Shown here: positions 1-9,283 of the stretch, one piece after another | Numbering within the stretch: the first letter of the stretch is position 1 | How the letters are laid out: every line of letters starts with the position of its first letter | Assembly: GCA_026418995.1 (NCBI GenBank) | Contig: JAOAAG010000147.1 | Span: forward strand, 1 to 32,165 | Direction of reading: 5' to 3' | DNA from: Anaerolineae bacterium | Lineage (GTDB): Bacteria > Chloroflexota > Anaerolineae > B4-G1 | Length of the DNA stretch: 32,165 bases | The notes under the pieces: generated by a model | Told to the model about the DNA's origin: nothing | Databases searched by the model: none | The model's input: only the letters and a program-made list of their open reading frames with translations | Position numbers and translations under genes: made by a program

Positions 1-2406
1 GTCCTGGCCCAGCTCCCCCAGCGCCCCCGCCGCTGCCTCTCGCACATCCTCATCCCGCAGGGCAGCACGCAGCGCCTCAGCCGTCGCCCGCCGCACATCC
101 ACATCCCTATCCCGCAGGGCAGCAAGTAGCGCACCCAGCACCTTGTCGGAGTCCCGGCCCAGCTTCCCCAGCGCCTCCGCCGCCCTCCGCCGCATATCCG
201 CATCCTTATCCCGCAAGGCGGCCAGAAGATGGCGGGCAGCCAGAGGCGCGTACAGGCCGCCACCCAGCGCGGCCAGTCCAGAGGCCAGCCCGTCTCGCAG
301 CTCTTCGTAGCGGGCGGAGCGCAGCAGGCGGGCCGCCCGGCCCACTACCTCCTCCGCCAGAGGGTTCTCCACCGGCACGTCATCGGCCAGGATGCGCAAG
401 GCCAGGCGGAGGTCCCGATGCAGGAGCTGCTCATAGGGACTGCGGGCCCCCAGAACCGCCCGCAGGAAGCGTGAGGCATGGGCGGAGGAGAAATCCCCCA
501 GGATGCCCGCCGTCAGGAGGACGACCTCCCGCCAGCGGGGGGCTTGCAGGCAGGGGCGCAGCAGGGCGAAGGGGTTCTCCTGCGCGGCGATGTGGCGGGC
601 AGCCAGATACTCCTGAAAGGTCAGGTGGATAAAGCCAAACTGCCCCTGCCCCCGCTCCACCAGCAGCCCCATCTGCTCCCGGGCCAGCTCCAGAAAGTCG
701 GAGGCCAGTTCGGAGCTCAGCCGTAAGGAAGCGGCCATCAGTTGGGAGATGAGGTCCTCCCGCGAGGCCAGGCCGCCGGGCCGCTCCCGGTGCATCCAGA
801 AGGCCACCGGAGCCAGCATCTGGACGACGGTCCGTTCGTCCAGCCGCCGGTCGCCCAGCCAGAGGTCTATGGGGCGGCCGGAGAGGCTGCGGGCCAGGTT
901 CCAGGTCTCCGCCAGCGCCTCCACACAGAGCCGGTAGAGCTCCACCCGCCGGTGGGGGAGGCGAGTCCCCTGGTAGTGGATGAGCGCCAGGATCGTCAGG
1001 AGCAGGGGGTTGGTCGCCAGCCGCTCAATGGCGGGATGGCTGGTAATGGCCGCAAAGAGGGCCTCGGCCCGCGCGTCGGCCCGCTGCTGGATCTCCGGCG
1101 GGAGCGTGCTGAGCTCCCGTCCCGCCGCCTCGTAGGCCAGGCTCCACCGGTGGGCAAAGCGCCGGATGTCCTCTCGCCCCAGGGGAGAAATCGTCAGGCG
1201 GACGAAATCCCCGCTCAGGGGAGCGGCGTCGTAGCCAGCAATGCGGGAGGTCACGACGAAACGGCGGCGGGGGTGCTTCGCCGCTAGCGTCTCCCCCGCC
1301 TGCGTGACGATGCGCCGCTCGTCGGCAGAGATTACCTCATCCAGGCCGTCCAGCAGAAGCACGGCCCGCCCCTCCCGCAGGCAGTGGACGAAAAGTGGGC
1401 TCAGGTCGGGGAGCTCCAGCCCCTGAAAGTAGCGGGGCAGAAAATCGGCCAGTGAGGGTGGTGGGCTCCCCGGCGGCTGATATGTCTTCAGCTCAAGCAC
1501 GTAGGCTGCCAGTGGGACTAAGATGGGGAGGGGCGCGTCGTCCAGCCCCAGCCGCTCCCGCGCCGCCTGCGGCCCCTCGGCGCAGGCCAGCGCGAGGTAA
1601 CGCAAAAACGTGCTTTTGCCGCTGCCCGGGTCGCCCAGGAGGACCACCCGGCGGTGCTCCCGCAGGGCCTGATCCAGAGTGACCCTGCGGGTCACCCTGG
1701 TGAGGCCAGGAGCTGGGGATAGCTCTCTCTGCTCCGGGAAGTCCAGCGGGGGCGCCGGGCGTACCTCTATTTCCTCCGTGGCCGAGAGAGGCGTGTAGAC
1801 CTGCGCCAGGGGGAGGCGGACCAGGTTACGCACCTGCATCAGCCCCCGCAGGTCCAGCCAGCGATAGGCCGCGACAAGGTACTCCAGGTAGCGGCGACGC
1901 AGGGCCTCCAGAGGGGCAGGGAGGCTCAGGCGGAGCGCGGCCAGCGCCTCTTGCCGGGCCGCTCCGTCCGGCGGGGCCGTAAATTCGTAGTAGCCGGAGC
2001 GCCAGGACCAGAGATCGCCGGCCTGGAAGGTCAGGTCGTGGACGGTCCCCGGACGGATAAACAGGACAATGGAACGGCCGGTGCGGGCCAGCCCCTCCCG
2101 CTCGCGGTTGAGATGTCGGAGCGCGCGGGCACGGGCCTCTGCTGGGAGGTCGTCCAGGCCGTGGGCCAGCACCACGCGCGGCCCGTCGGAGGGGCGGGTC
2201 TCCAGGTAGGCGGCCAGGCTGGGGTAGGCGGCGTCAAAAGCGTACTGCTCCACCCGGCCGTCCAGCGCCTCAGCCAGGACCCCGGCCAGGTCCTGCTCCA
2301 GCGCTGCGTCGGCCGTCGCCACAACCAGGAGACAGCCCCGGTCAGCCGCCGCCAGGACCGTCCGCATTTCCGTCAATTGCTCCACCCAGCGCTGCAGCTC
2401 GATCAT
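1..2406 (-). CDS. NACHT-type STAND NTPase with N-terminal degenerate-NTPase-like region and C-terminal HEAT repeats; truncated by the left window edge
   Basis: Open minus-strand frame from ATG at 2406 (MIELQRWVEQLTEM...) to base 1, absent from the ORF track because no stop lies in the window. Walker A LLGDPGSGKSTFLRYLA (about 1603-1653), Walker B AVLLLDGLDEV, C-terminal HEAT-like units (LRDKDADMRRRAAEALGKLG...). Confidence 0.85.
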   Translation of the reverse strand, partial: MIELQRWVEQLTEMRTVLAAADRGCLLVVATADAALEQDLAGVLAEALDGRVEQYAFDAAYPSLAAYLETRPSDGPRVVLAHGLDDLPAEARARALRHLNREREGLARTGRSIVLFIRPGTVHDLTFQAGDLWSWRSGYYEFTAPPDGAARQEALAALRLSLPAPLEALRRRYLEYLVAAYRWLDLRGLMQVRNLVRLPLAQVYTPLSATEEIEVRPAPPLDFPEQRELSPAPGLTRVTRRVTLDQALREHRRVVLLGDPGSGKSTFLRYLALACAEGPQAARERLGLDDAPLPILVPLAAYVLELKTYQPPGSPPPSLADFLPRYFQGLELPDLSPLFVHCLREGRAVLLLDGLDEVISADERRIVTQAGETLAAKHPRRRFVVTSRIAGYDAAPLSGDFVRLTISPLGREDIRRFAHRWSLAYEAAGRELSTLPPEIQQRADARAEALFAAITSHPAIERLATNPLLLTILALIHYQGTRLPHRRVELYRLCVEALAETWNLARSLSGRPIDLWLGDRRLDERTVVQMLAPVAFWMHRERPGGLASREDLISQLMAASLRLSSELASDFLELAREQMGLLVERGQGQFGFIHLTFQEYLAARHIAAQENPFALLRPCLQAPRWREVVLLTAGILGDFSSAHASRFLRAVLGARSPYEQLLHRDLRLALRILADDVPVENPLAEEVVGRAARLLRSARYEELRDGLASGLAALGGGLYAPLAARHLLAALRDKDADMRRRAAEALGKLGRDSDKVLGALLAALRDRDVDVRRATAEALRAALRDEDVREAAAGALGELGQD

Positions 2407-3752
2407 ACGCCCTCCAGCAATGGCAGGACGTTAGGATGGACCGCGTACCAGAGGGCGTCGTTGGCGTAACTCAGGACATAGAGGTTCTGGAGCAATTTGT
2501 CGCAGATGTCGGTCCCCGTCGGACGCCCTAGCTCATGGACTTTCCGCAGTTCTTCCAGGTAGGGGAGGCTGAGGCCAGCCGAGTATTGTCGCCGCAGCCG
2601 GTAGATAGCTTGCCGGGCCGTGGCCTCTCCGATACGCGTTTCACCGTTGATCTGGGCCCGGAGGGCGGCATCATGCATCAGGTGAACCAGTTCTCGCACC
2701 ACGCCGCCGCTCATCGCCACCAGCGCGTCCAGCGCCGCCGGCTCTATCCGGGCGTCCGGGTCCAGGCCCAGTTTCTGCAGGCGGGTGCGCACGACGGCTC
2801 GCAGGAATGCGTACCCCTGCTCGTCCCGTCGGTTCCGGTCTTCCCGGTAAAAAAGGTGGACGTTGGGAAACTCGTAGGTAGCGAATAACTGGCGGGCAGA
2901 GGCCAGGTCGGGAGAATAATAGAGCAGGATGGGCGCTGTGTACACGACCGAACAGATGGGTTCCTGGAGGATGCGGCTTTCGGCAAAGACGGTTCTCGCC
3001 TGCTCCAGTTCAATCTTATCTAACCCATCCACCAGCAGCAACAAGGGACGGCTGGCAACCTGCTGGAGATGTGCTATCAGCTCGTTGAGACGGGTCAGGA
3101 TTTCTGTGACCCGTGGCCGGACCTCCATGCGGCGCACCGTTTCACTGCTGAGGCCCAGGGTAAAGAGTTTTCCGAACACAGCAGCCGCTCCGGCGACGGC
3201 CGCCCCGACCGGCCCGGCTACTGCGGCCGCCGCTCCCAATCCTATCGCGAAGACAGAATCCAGGACTTGATCCAGGTCAATCCCGAATTGCTCGTCGCGG
3301 GTCTCCTGCCGGACCAGCGTGGTCAGGCTATCCACCAGAGCCTCCAGGTACTTCCGGTCAGGTTTGAGCCCTGTGTTCCGGGCCGCCTTGAAGGCCGCCA
3401 CGCCCATCAGGAAAAGGACTTCCACGTGGTTGACATTGAAAATATCGGCGCTACGCTCCACGTCCAGCCAAACCACCAGAAAGCGCTGGGCGATTTCCGG
3501 GTTCAGGGCCAGGTTGGCCAGTGCCCAACTCTTGCCTGAGCCCCGGTGGCCGGTGACAATGGCCTTCAAAGGGTACGCCCGGCTGGCCAGGAGGTCTCTC
3601 ATCAGGGGTAGCAGGGGCTGGTCGTACCGCTCCACATACCATTTCCGAACGGCACTCTCTTCCAGGGTGGGCTGGGAAGGGTCCAGGGTGGGCTGCCAGG
3701 GGTTAAACCCCATTATCACCACATCCCATATCTTATCAGGATTCATCGCCAT
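2403..3752 (-). CDS. AAA-type P-loop ATPase with internal Ala/Gly-rich hydrophobic segment
   Basis: 449-aa ORF; Walker A GHRGSGKS, Walker B LLLLVDGLDK; segment IGLGAAAAVAGPVGAAVAGAAAVFGK. Stop overlaps the start of the downstream NACHT gene (ATGA). Confidence 0.85.
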   Translation of the reverse strand: MAMNPDKIWDVVIMGFNPWQPTLDPSQPTLEESAVRKWYVERYDQPLLPLMRDLLASRAYPLKAIVTGHRGSGKSWALANLALNPEIAQRFLVVWLDVERSADIFNVNHVEVLFLMGVAAFKAARNTGLKPDRKYLEALVDSLTTLVRQETRDEQFGIDLDQVLDSVFAIGLGAAAAVAGPVGAAVAGAAAVFGKLFTLGLSSETVRRMEVRPRVTEILTRLNELIAHLQQVASRPLLLLVDGLDKIELEQARTVFAESRILQEPICSVVYTAPILLYYSPDLASARQLFATYEFPNVHLFYREDRNRRDEQGYAFLRAVVRTRLQKLGLDPDARIEPAALDALVAMSGGVVRELVHLMHDAALRAQINGETRIGEATARQAIYRLRRQYSAGLSLPYLEELRKVHELGRPTGTDICDKLLQNLYVLSYANDALWYAVHPNVLPLLEGV

Positions 3753-4020
3753 CTCCCGTATCGCACTCGCAGCCAGTATTTGGCTTACCGCCTCCGCTCA
3801 CCGACAGCCCGCCGGAAAGAGCGAGGGACACGCCAGCAGACAGCAGATTTATTCTCCAGTGCTGAGCAGGGTCAAGTCGGTGTGCCTGAGACCTGGACCA
3901 GGCCACACCCGCCTACCTCAATATTGCCCACGTCTGGCATAAGGCCGCCTGGAACGGCGATGCCGCAGTGAAGCATTCACCTCTGGCCTGCAGGCGCCGC
4001 TGCCCCGGCTCAACTCGCCC

Positions 4021-4045
4021 CCAGCAGTTACTGTAGCACTGCTGG
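4021..4045. promoter_or_regulatory. Perfect 8-bp inverted repeat CCAGCAGT-N9-ACTGCTGG, candidate operator
   Basis: Arms 4021-4028 and 4038-4045, 17 bp upstream of the -35 of the kinase promoter. Confidence 0.4.
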
Positions 4046-4062
4046 ACGGCTTCCGCTGCAGC

Positions 4063-4091
4063 TTGACAGAATCGGCCTTCTCACTTATGAT
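4063..4091 (+). promoter_or_regulatory. Near-consensus sigma70-type promoter of the kinase gene (TTGACA-N17-TATGAT)
   Basis: TTGACA 4063-4068, 17-bp spacer, TATGAT 4086-4091; CDS starts at 4130. Confidence 0.75.
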
Positions 4092-4129
4092 GATGTACCG
4101 AACGCCGCGGTGGGGAGAAGAAGGAAGCC

Positions 4130-5113
4130 ATGGCTCGTCTGCTCGAACCAGGAACCGTCCTGCGCAGACGGTATAAAATTATCGCGCCTGTCGGTCAGGG
4201 CGGCATGGGGGCGGTGTACCGCGCCGAAGACCTCCGCCTCGAGGGCCGCATCTGCGCGATCAAAGAGATCCGCCCCGACCCTGACGCCTCCCCCGAGGAG
4301 CTGGAACAGGCACAAGAGCAGTTCCACCGCGAGGCCTCTATCCTGGCACGCCTGGACCATCCCAATCTCCCCAAAGTCTCCGATATTTTCACCGAGCGCC
4401 AGCGCGAGTATCTGGTGATGGACTTCGTCGAAGGGCCGGACCTGCGCCAGTTGATGGAGCAGAAACGGCTGCAGGGCGAGTTTCTGGACGAGCAGGTGGT
4501 TCTGCAGTGGGTAGACCAATTATGCGACGCGCTGGAATACCTGCACAGCCAGAACCCCCCCGTGCTCCACCGGGACATCAAGCCGGCCAACATCAAGCTG
4601 ACCCCCGGCGGGTTAATCAAACTGGTGGACTTCGGCCTGGTGAAGCTGCTGGCAGCGGATGATTCGAGCACTATCACCGTGTTGCAGGGCCGTGGCACGC
4701 TTGCGTACACGCCGCTGGAGCAGTACGGTGGAGACACAGGCCACACCGATGTGCGCTCCGATATCTACTCCCTGGGCGCGACGATCTATCACCTGCTGAC
4801 CAACCAGCCCCCGGCCGATGCCAGGCAGCGCTTTCTTAACCCCAATGCCCTCATCTTCCCACGGGCGATCAACCCGCGCATCTCTCCGGCCACCGAGCGC
4901 GCTATCCTGGCAGCTATCGCTATGCACCCTGACCCACGCCCGCCCAGCATCGCAGCCTTTCGGGAACTCCTGCACGCTGATACTCCACCCTTCTCCCCTC
5001 ACATCCTGCCACCCAGGCGCGAGGAATGGTATCGTGCGGCATGGGAAAACCTCCCCCTCCTCCTGCTGGCCGCGCTGATGTTTCTTCTGGCGGTGCTGGT
5101 TACCTTTCTCTGA
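4130..5113 (+). CDS. Hanks-type serine/threonine protein kinase with C-terminal transmembrane helix
   Basis: Motifs [28 protein letters not shown], and C-terminal hydrophobic [18 protein letters not shown]. Confidence 0.95.
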   Translation: MARLLEPGTVLRRRYKIIAPVGQGGMGAVYRAEDLRLEGRICAIKEIRPDPDASPEELEQAQEQFHREASILARLDHPNLPKVSDIFTERQREYLVMDFVEGPDLRQLMEQKRLQGEFLDEQVVLQWVDQLCDALEYLHSQNPPVLHRDIKPANIKLTPGGLIKLVDFGLVKLLAADDSSTITVLQGRGTLAYTPLEQYGGDTGHTDVRSDIYSLGATIYHLLTNQPPADARQRFLNPNALIFPRAINPRISPATERAILAAIAMHPDPRPPSIAAFRELLHADTPPFSPHILPPRREEWYRAAWENLPLLLLAALMFLLAVLVTFL

Positions 5114-5129
5114 ATCGTTAGAGCGGCCC

Positions 5130-8009
5130 CTAGCCAAATTGCCCCGGCCAAGGTCTCTGCCTGGTTACGCGGGCCAGGATAAGCGGCACGGCGCCTCCCA
5201 GCAGCGCCATTCCCCCGGCCATCCATACTCCCACGCCACGCAAACGCGCCATCACAGGCGTCTGCGAAGTATATAACACGTACATCATTAAGCCAGTGAT
5301 GCCACACCACAGCGCCAGGCGCAGGGCCTGACTGATAGACCTGTGCCTCGTCCACCCGAGGTTGTACCCTGCAGCGGCGACGATGCCGGCGCCCACGATA
5401 GCGGACAGCAGGTCCAGGACACCCGCTTTCCGTGCTCTGGTCGCTTTCCCCTCATCCACCTCTAAAGGCTGAGGGGTCGGCACCGCCGTTTCCTTCACTT
5501 CCGGGAGAGGTTCCGGCGTCGGAGAGGAAGTCGGAAGCGGGGTGGGTGTGGGAGGCAGCGGCGTAGGCGTGGGGGTGAGTATTACAGCCGACTCGCCCTC
5601 AGCGATGGTGATCTGGAGCACAAGCGTGCGTGGTGCAGGATCGGCCTGAATGGCAATGTCCAACTGGCCCGTGCGATCCAGCATGACGATGGTCTCGGCG
5701 ATCCCGCCCCGTGTCAGGGCTACCACCGAGCGCTCCAGCCCTTCACGCGGATAGGAAAGTATGAACTGGACAGGCGTGCCATCCGGCACGGGATGACCGT
5801 TGTGGTCCACAATCACGCTGGTGCGCAGCCGCAGCCCATCGCCTACCCCCAGCCGCGGCGGCTCAAGAGTCGGGGTAACGGCAGCCGTCGGCTCAGGCGT
5901 GACTTCAGGTTCTGGCGTGTGTTTCTCTGCTAGTGCTGATTCCATAATTTCGTAGGAGAGGGTCAGTATCTGATCCGGGTCTGGTGAAACCTGAGTCAGC
6001 AGATCGTAGTTGATGCCAGGTATACTGACCGGTGAAGCGCCGGTGGGTACAAATTCGTTGAACAACGCACGCACCAAGGCCTCAACAAACGGTTCGGAAC
6101 GGCTGTAGGCTACGTAGTAAGCGCTCAGTTTGTTGATCTCAGTGGCGTCCAGGTAGTAGGGCGCGTCACAGGCCAGCACGACTATATAGGGCCTGGGACG
6201 CAGCGCATCCGCCCGCTCAGCCAGGAAACGCCGTAGTACGGCGGAATGCGGCTGATCGGGCACAGGATTCAGCATCGCAAAGATGATCCAGTCAGCGTGA
6301 TTGACCGCCACCTCCACTGCAGGAGGCAAGGTAGGCGTGACAGTTTCCCCAGCACCAGGAGTGGGGGTCGGGGTCGGGGGGGGCATGTTCAAATACGCTT
6401 CCAATTGTCTGAAGGTGAAGCTGGAGATAAGCGACGGGTTCACCTGCCCGGTCGCGTTCGGCCCGTACAGGCGCAGAATGGTGTTCTGAAGCGCCAGCCG
6501 GTCAATATAGGGCACCGGCGCGCAGGTCGCGCACGGCTTACCCTCGCGGCTGTCGGTGAAGATGACGATCCGGTCCTCAGCGGTAGGCACTGCCGTGAAT
6601 AGGTCAGGGGAAGGGGGAGACACCAAGGTGACGGCATCGCGGGCGATGGCCGCCAGGACCTCACTATGCCCCCCCACCTGGGCGCTGACCGCATCTGGAT
6701 CGGGCCGGACAGAGTCCAATAGAAACCTGCCGCCGTAGAGCGCCAGTTTCAGGCGCAGGATGCGCGCGACCGCAGCATCCACCAGTGCCTGGAAGGAAGG
6801 GTCTGCCTCATATTTGCCCTGGAAGAAGGCAATGGTGGACTTCACGTTGGCCATCCGCTCTTCCCAGCCGGAGCCGAGTGCGAATTGGGAGAGGATCAGC
6901 ACGTCGTTTCCAGCGAGCAGGGCATCCTGGGCGATGCGGCGGCCGTTGAAGCTCTCTTCCTTAGGATCATAGAAACGACGCAGGGCACGTAATCCCAGGC
7001 TGTCGGCCACGACGATTCCCCCCTGCTCGCGCCAGGCGGAGAATTCCTGCAGTCCCAGGAGCCGGCGCAGCGCCTGGCTGTCCACGCTGATCGGGCCAGT
7101 AGTCGTGAAACGGCCGCCTTCCAGTCCCCGGAAACGGATATGCGAGACAAGCAAGCCGTCCGGGCGGGCCAACGGGTCCTCGGCCTGGGCCACAGCCGCG
7201 AAAGGCAGCAGGTCTACCTGGCGCAGTTTGTCCAGGGTGCGCTGGACGGTGGAGATTTCCTCGTTGAGCGAGCGGTCCGCAGTTCCCAGGCCGGGGAAAT
7301 GTTTAACAATCACCGCGACCTGTCCCTCGGCGCCGGTGTGGACGCCCCGGATGTACGCCTTGCCCATCTGCCCCACCCAGAACGGCTCACCACCGAAGAC
7401 ACGGACCCCCAGGTCACCGGAGCTGTGAGGGCGGGGGGTCTCAACCACATCCAGCGACGGTCCCAGCAGCAGGTTGATCCCCATCGCCCGCAGTTCCTGC
7501 CCCACGATGTGCCCCACCGCCTCAGCATAGGCCGGGTTCCAGGTGGCGCCCAGGGCCATCTCGGCAGGGATGGGGGTCACGCCGTTGAAGATAGCCGTGT
7601 AGGGCATGCCGTTTCCTTCCTGGCTGACGGCGATGAACAGCGGGATAAAAGGGTTGGTCTCCGTGTCACTGACCGGCCGCGAGGCCTCCCAGGCGATAGT
7701 CTGAAGCTGGCCCACCAGGGTGGCGACCTGTTCGGGGGTATCGCCCTCGTTGATGATATTGTTGTTCTCGGGCAGGAGCAACACACCACCAATATGGTAG
7801 TCGCGGATCAGTTCGGCGATGACAGAGGTATCGCTCGCCTCGTGGCCGGGGAAGGTGACCAGGAAGAGCTGGCCCACCCGGGCTGCGCCGGACATGCTGG
7901 CCATCAGCCGCGCGACAGTGTCCTCCTCCTGCGCTCGCGATGGCCCGTGCAGGGGAAGCGGTATCAACAGGGCTATGGCTAACGCCAGGGCGCACCAACG
8001 CCTTATCAT
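5130..8009 (-). CDS. Secreted/membrane-anchored glycoside hydrolase family 3-like (NagZ-like) protein
   Basis: Signal peptide, KHFPG motif, VVADSLG nucleophile-type motif, TPTP linkers, C-terminal hydrophobic helices. Confidence 0.85.
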   Translation of the reverse strand: MIRRWCALALAIALLIPLPLHGPSRAQEEDTVARLMASMSGAARVGQLFLVTFPGHEASDTSVIAELIRDYHIGGVLLLPENNNIINEGDTPEQVATLVGQLQTIAWEASRPVSDTETNPFIPLFIAVSQEGNGMPYTAIFNGVTPIPAEMALGATWNPAYAEAVGHIVGQELRAMGINLLLGPSLDVVETPRPHSSGDLGVRVFGGEPFWVGQMGKAYIRGVHTGAEGQVAVIVKHFPGLGTADRSLNEEISTVQRTLDKLRQVDLLPFAAVAQAEDPLARPDGLLVSHIRFRGLEGGRFTTTGPISVDSQALRRLLGLQEFSAWREQGGIVVADSLGLRALRRFYDPKEESFNGRRIAQDALLAGNDVLILSQFALGSGWEERMANVKSTIAFFQGKYEADPSFQALVDAAVARILRLKLALYGGRFLLDSVRPDPDAVSAQVGGHSEVLAAIARDAVTLVSPPSPDLFTAVPTAEDRIVIFTDSREGKPCATCAPVPYIDRLALQNTILRLYGPNATGQVNPSLISSFTFRQLEAYLNMPPPTPTPTPGAGETVTPTLPPAVEVAVNHADWIIFAMLNPVPDQPHSAVLRRFLAERADALRPRPYIVVLACDAPYYLDATEINKLSAYYVAYSRSEPFVEALVRALFNEFVPTGASPVSIPGINYDLLTQVSPDPDQILTLSYEIMESALAEKHTPEPEVTPEPTAAVTPTLEPPRLGVGDGLRLRTSVIVDHNGHPVPDGTPVQFILSYPREGLERSVVALTRGGIAETIVMLDRTGQLDIAIQADPAPRTLVLQITIAEGESAVILTPTPTPLPPTPTPLPTSSPTPEPLPEVKETAVPTPQPLEVDEGKATRARKAGVLDLLSAIVGAGIVAAAGYNLGWTRHRSISQALRLALWCGITGLMMYVLYTSQTPVMARLRGVGVWMAGGMALLGGAVPLILARVTRQRPWPGQFG

Positions 8010-8230
8010 GCTTTCCGCTCCGGCGATTGTGGTCTTCCCGGTGGGGCGGGCAATCTCTGGTGCTGGCCCTTAAATCCGGCCACCAGACAACACGTACCGC
8101 CACATGTCACCACTCAGCAGCAGAGGGCCGGCAGCTCGCTGGGCTGTGTATGGTCCGAGGAAGCATTTCTGTGCTGCCGGCATAGCCCAACAGGCTCAGG
8201 ATGCAGAACTGCCTGGCCTGCCGGACAGTC

Positions 8231-8470
8231 TCACTGTTTGGACGGGGCGTTGTTGCCCTCCGCAGCCTCTTCTTCCTCGTCCTCCCATCCGATGATCCAC
8301 ACGCACAGCCCGGCCAGGCCGATGGTCGCTATAATCAAAGCCGCCCACTGTCCGGGCAGCAGGCCCACATCGCGGGCAGACCAGACCAGGATGGCTACCA
8401 TCCCCACGGCCAGCACCGCCCAGGCCAGTAAACGTGGATGCCGAGCGGCAAAGTTCTTCAAAGCGGACAT
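8231..8470 (-). CDS. Small protein with two predicted transmembrane helices and acidic tail
   Basis: 79-aa ORF MSALKNFAARHPRLLAWAVLAVGMVAILVW...GWEDEEEEAAEG; collinear with neighbouring minus-strand genes. Confidence 0.65.
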   Translation of the reverse strand: MSALKNFAARHPRLLAWAVLAVGMVAILVWSARDVGLLPGQWAALIIATIGLAGLCVWIIGWEDEEEEAAEGNNAPSKQ

Positions 8471-8488
8471 AACACCTCCTCAGCAAAG

Positions 8489-8995
8489 CTATATCGGGCG
8501 CAGCACCCGTTTTTCACGCAGCTTTTTCAGCATAACGGTCTCGTGCTCACGCAGCCCACCTTCCTGTGCTGCTTCCTTCCAGGCTTTGGGCAGCTCCGAG
8601 ACAAGATGAGGTTCGTACCCGAAAGCGCGATAGAAGTTCATCAGGGCTGGCGGAGTAGGGCGGGGCAGGAACAGTATCGCCGCCTCGCATTCCAGTACGC
8701 GCGCCTCCTTTTCCATCTGGGTGAGCAGTGCCCGCCCGATAGATTCGCGTTCGGCGCCCGGCCCGATGAGGAAGTCGGTGACCCGCGCGACGAGGTTTTC
8801 GATCTGCCAACCAAGCATCCCGACCAGCGCATCGTCGCGTTCTGCCAGCAGGAAGCCAACGCTGCCGAAACGTTCAATGACGGCCAGCGCATCAACTTGC
8901 TTCTGGCCCTTCCAGGCGCTGTTGATAAAGGCGGCAATGCGCTGAGCATCTGCTGGCCTGGCCCGACGCACTTTAAGCTGCGGTTGCGCCATCAT
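8489..8995 (-). CDS. GNAT-family N-acetyltransferase
   Basis: 168 aa; LKVRRARPADAQRIAAFINSAW..., ERESIGRALLTQMEKEAR, NFYRAFGYEP. Confidence 0.85.
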   Translation of the reverse strand: MMAQPQLKVRRARPADAQRIAAFINSAWKGQKQVDALAVIERFGSVGFLLAERDDALVGMLGWQIENLVARVTDFLIGPGAERESIGRALLTQMEKEARVLECEAAILFLPRPTPPALMNFYRAFGYEPHLVSELPKAWKEAAQEGGLREHETVMLKKLREKRVLRPI

Positions 8996-9100
8996 ACTTG
9001 TGTCCCTCCAGGAAAGCTGAGCAAAGCCCTGACGACCGGTGCGATGGTATTATACCCGGATTGCCCACTTTGAGGAAGGGATGGTTTAAACTCCCTCTGC

Positions 9101-9270
9101 GCTCTTTGCGGTTCAATGAAAACCGCAAAGGGCGCAAAGCGCGCAAAGAAGACATGGAAAACCCTTTGCGTCCTCCGCGCTCTTTGCGGTTCAATGAAAA
9201 CCGCAAAGGGCGCAAAGAGCGCAAAGAAGACATGGAAAACCCTTTGCGTCCTTCGCGCTCCTGGCGGTTT
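9101..9270. repeat. 78-bp tandem repeat (two full units plus a partial third), each containing a CTTTGCGGTT/AACCGCAAAG palindrome
   Basis: Units 9101-9178 and 9179-9256, partial from 9257. Hairpin arms in unit 1: 9104-9113 and 9121-9130. Confidence 0.9.
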
Positions 9271-9283
9271 TTAAATGTAAAAC

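Noticed and set aside
229-2469. Several plus-strand ORFs (81-181 aa) at the left end
   Set aside because: Antisense to the NACHT/HEAT gene, which runs off the edge and so is missing from the track.
3860-4010. Possible gene remnant (frame reading DLDQATPAYLNIAHVWHKAAWNGDAAVK) in the kinase/ATPase gap
   Set aside because: Short stretch with a stop just before it; protein-like composition but no recognisable family, too weak to call a pseudogene.
9101-9270. CRISPR-like array
   Set aside because: Units are contiguous 78-bp copies with no variable spacers and no cas genes nearby.
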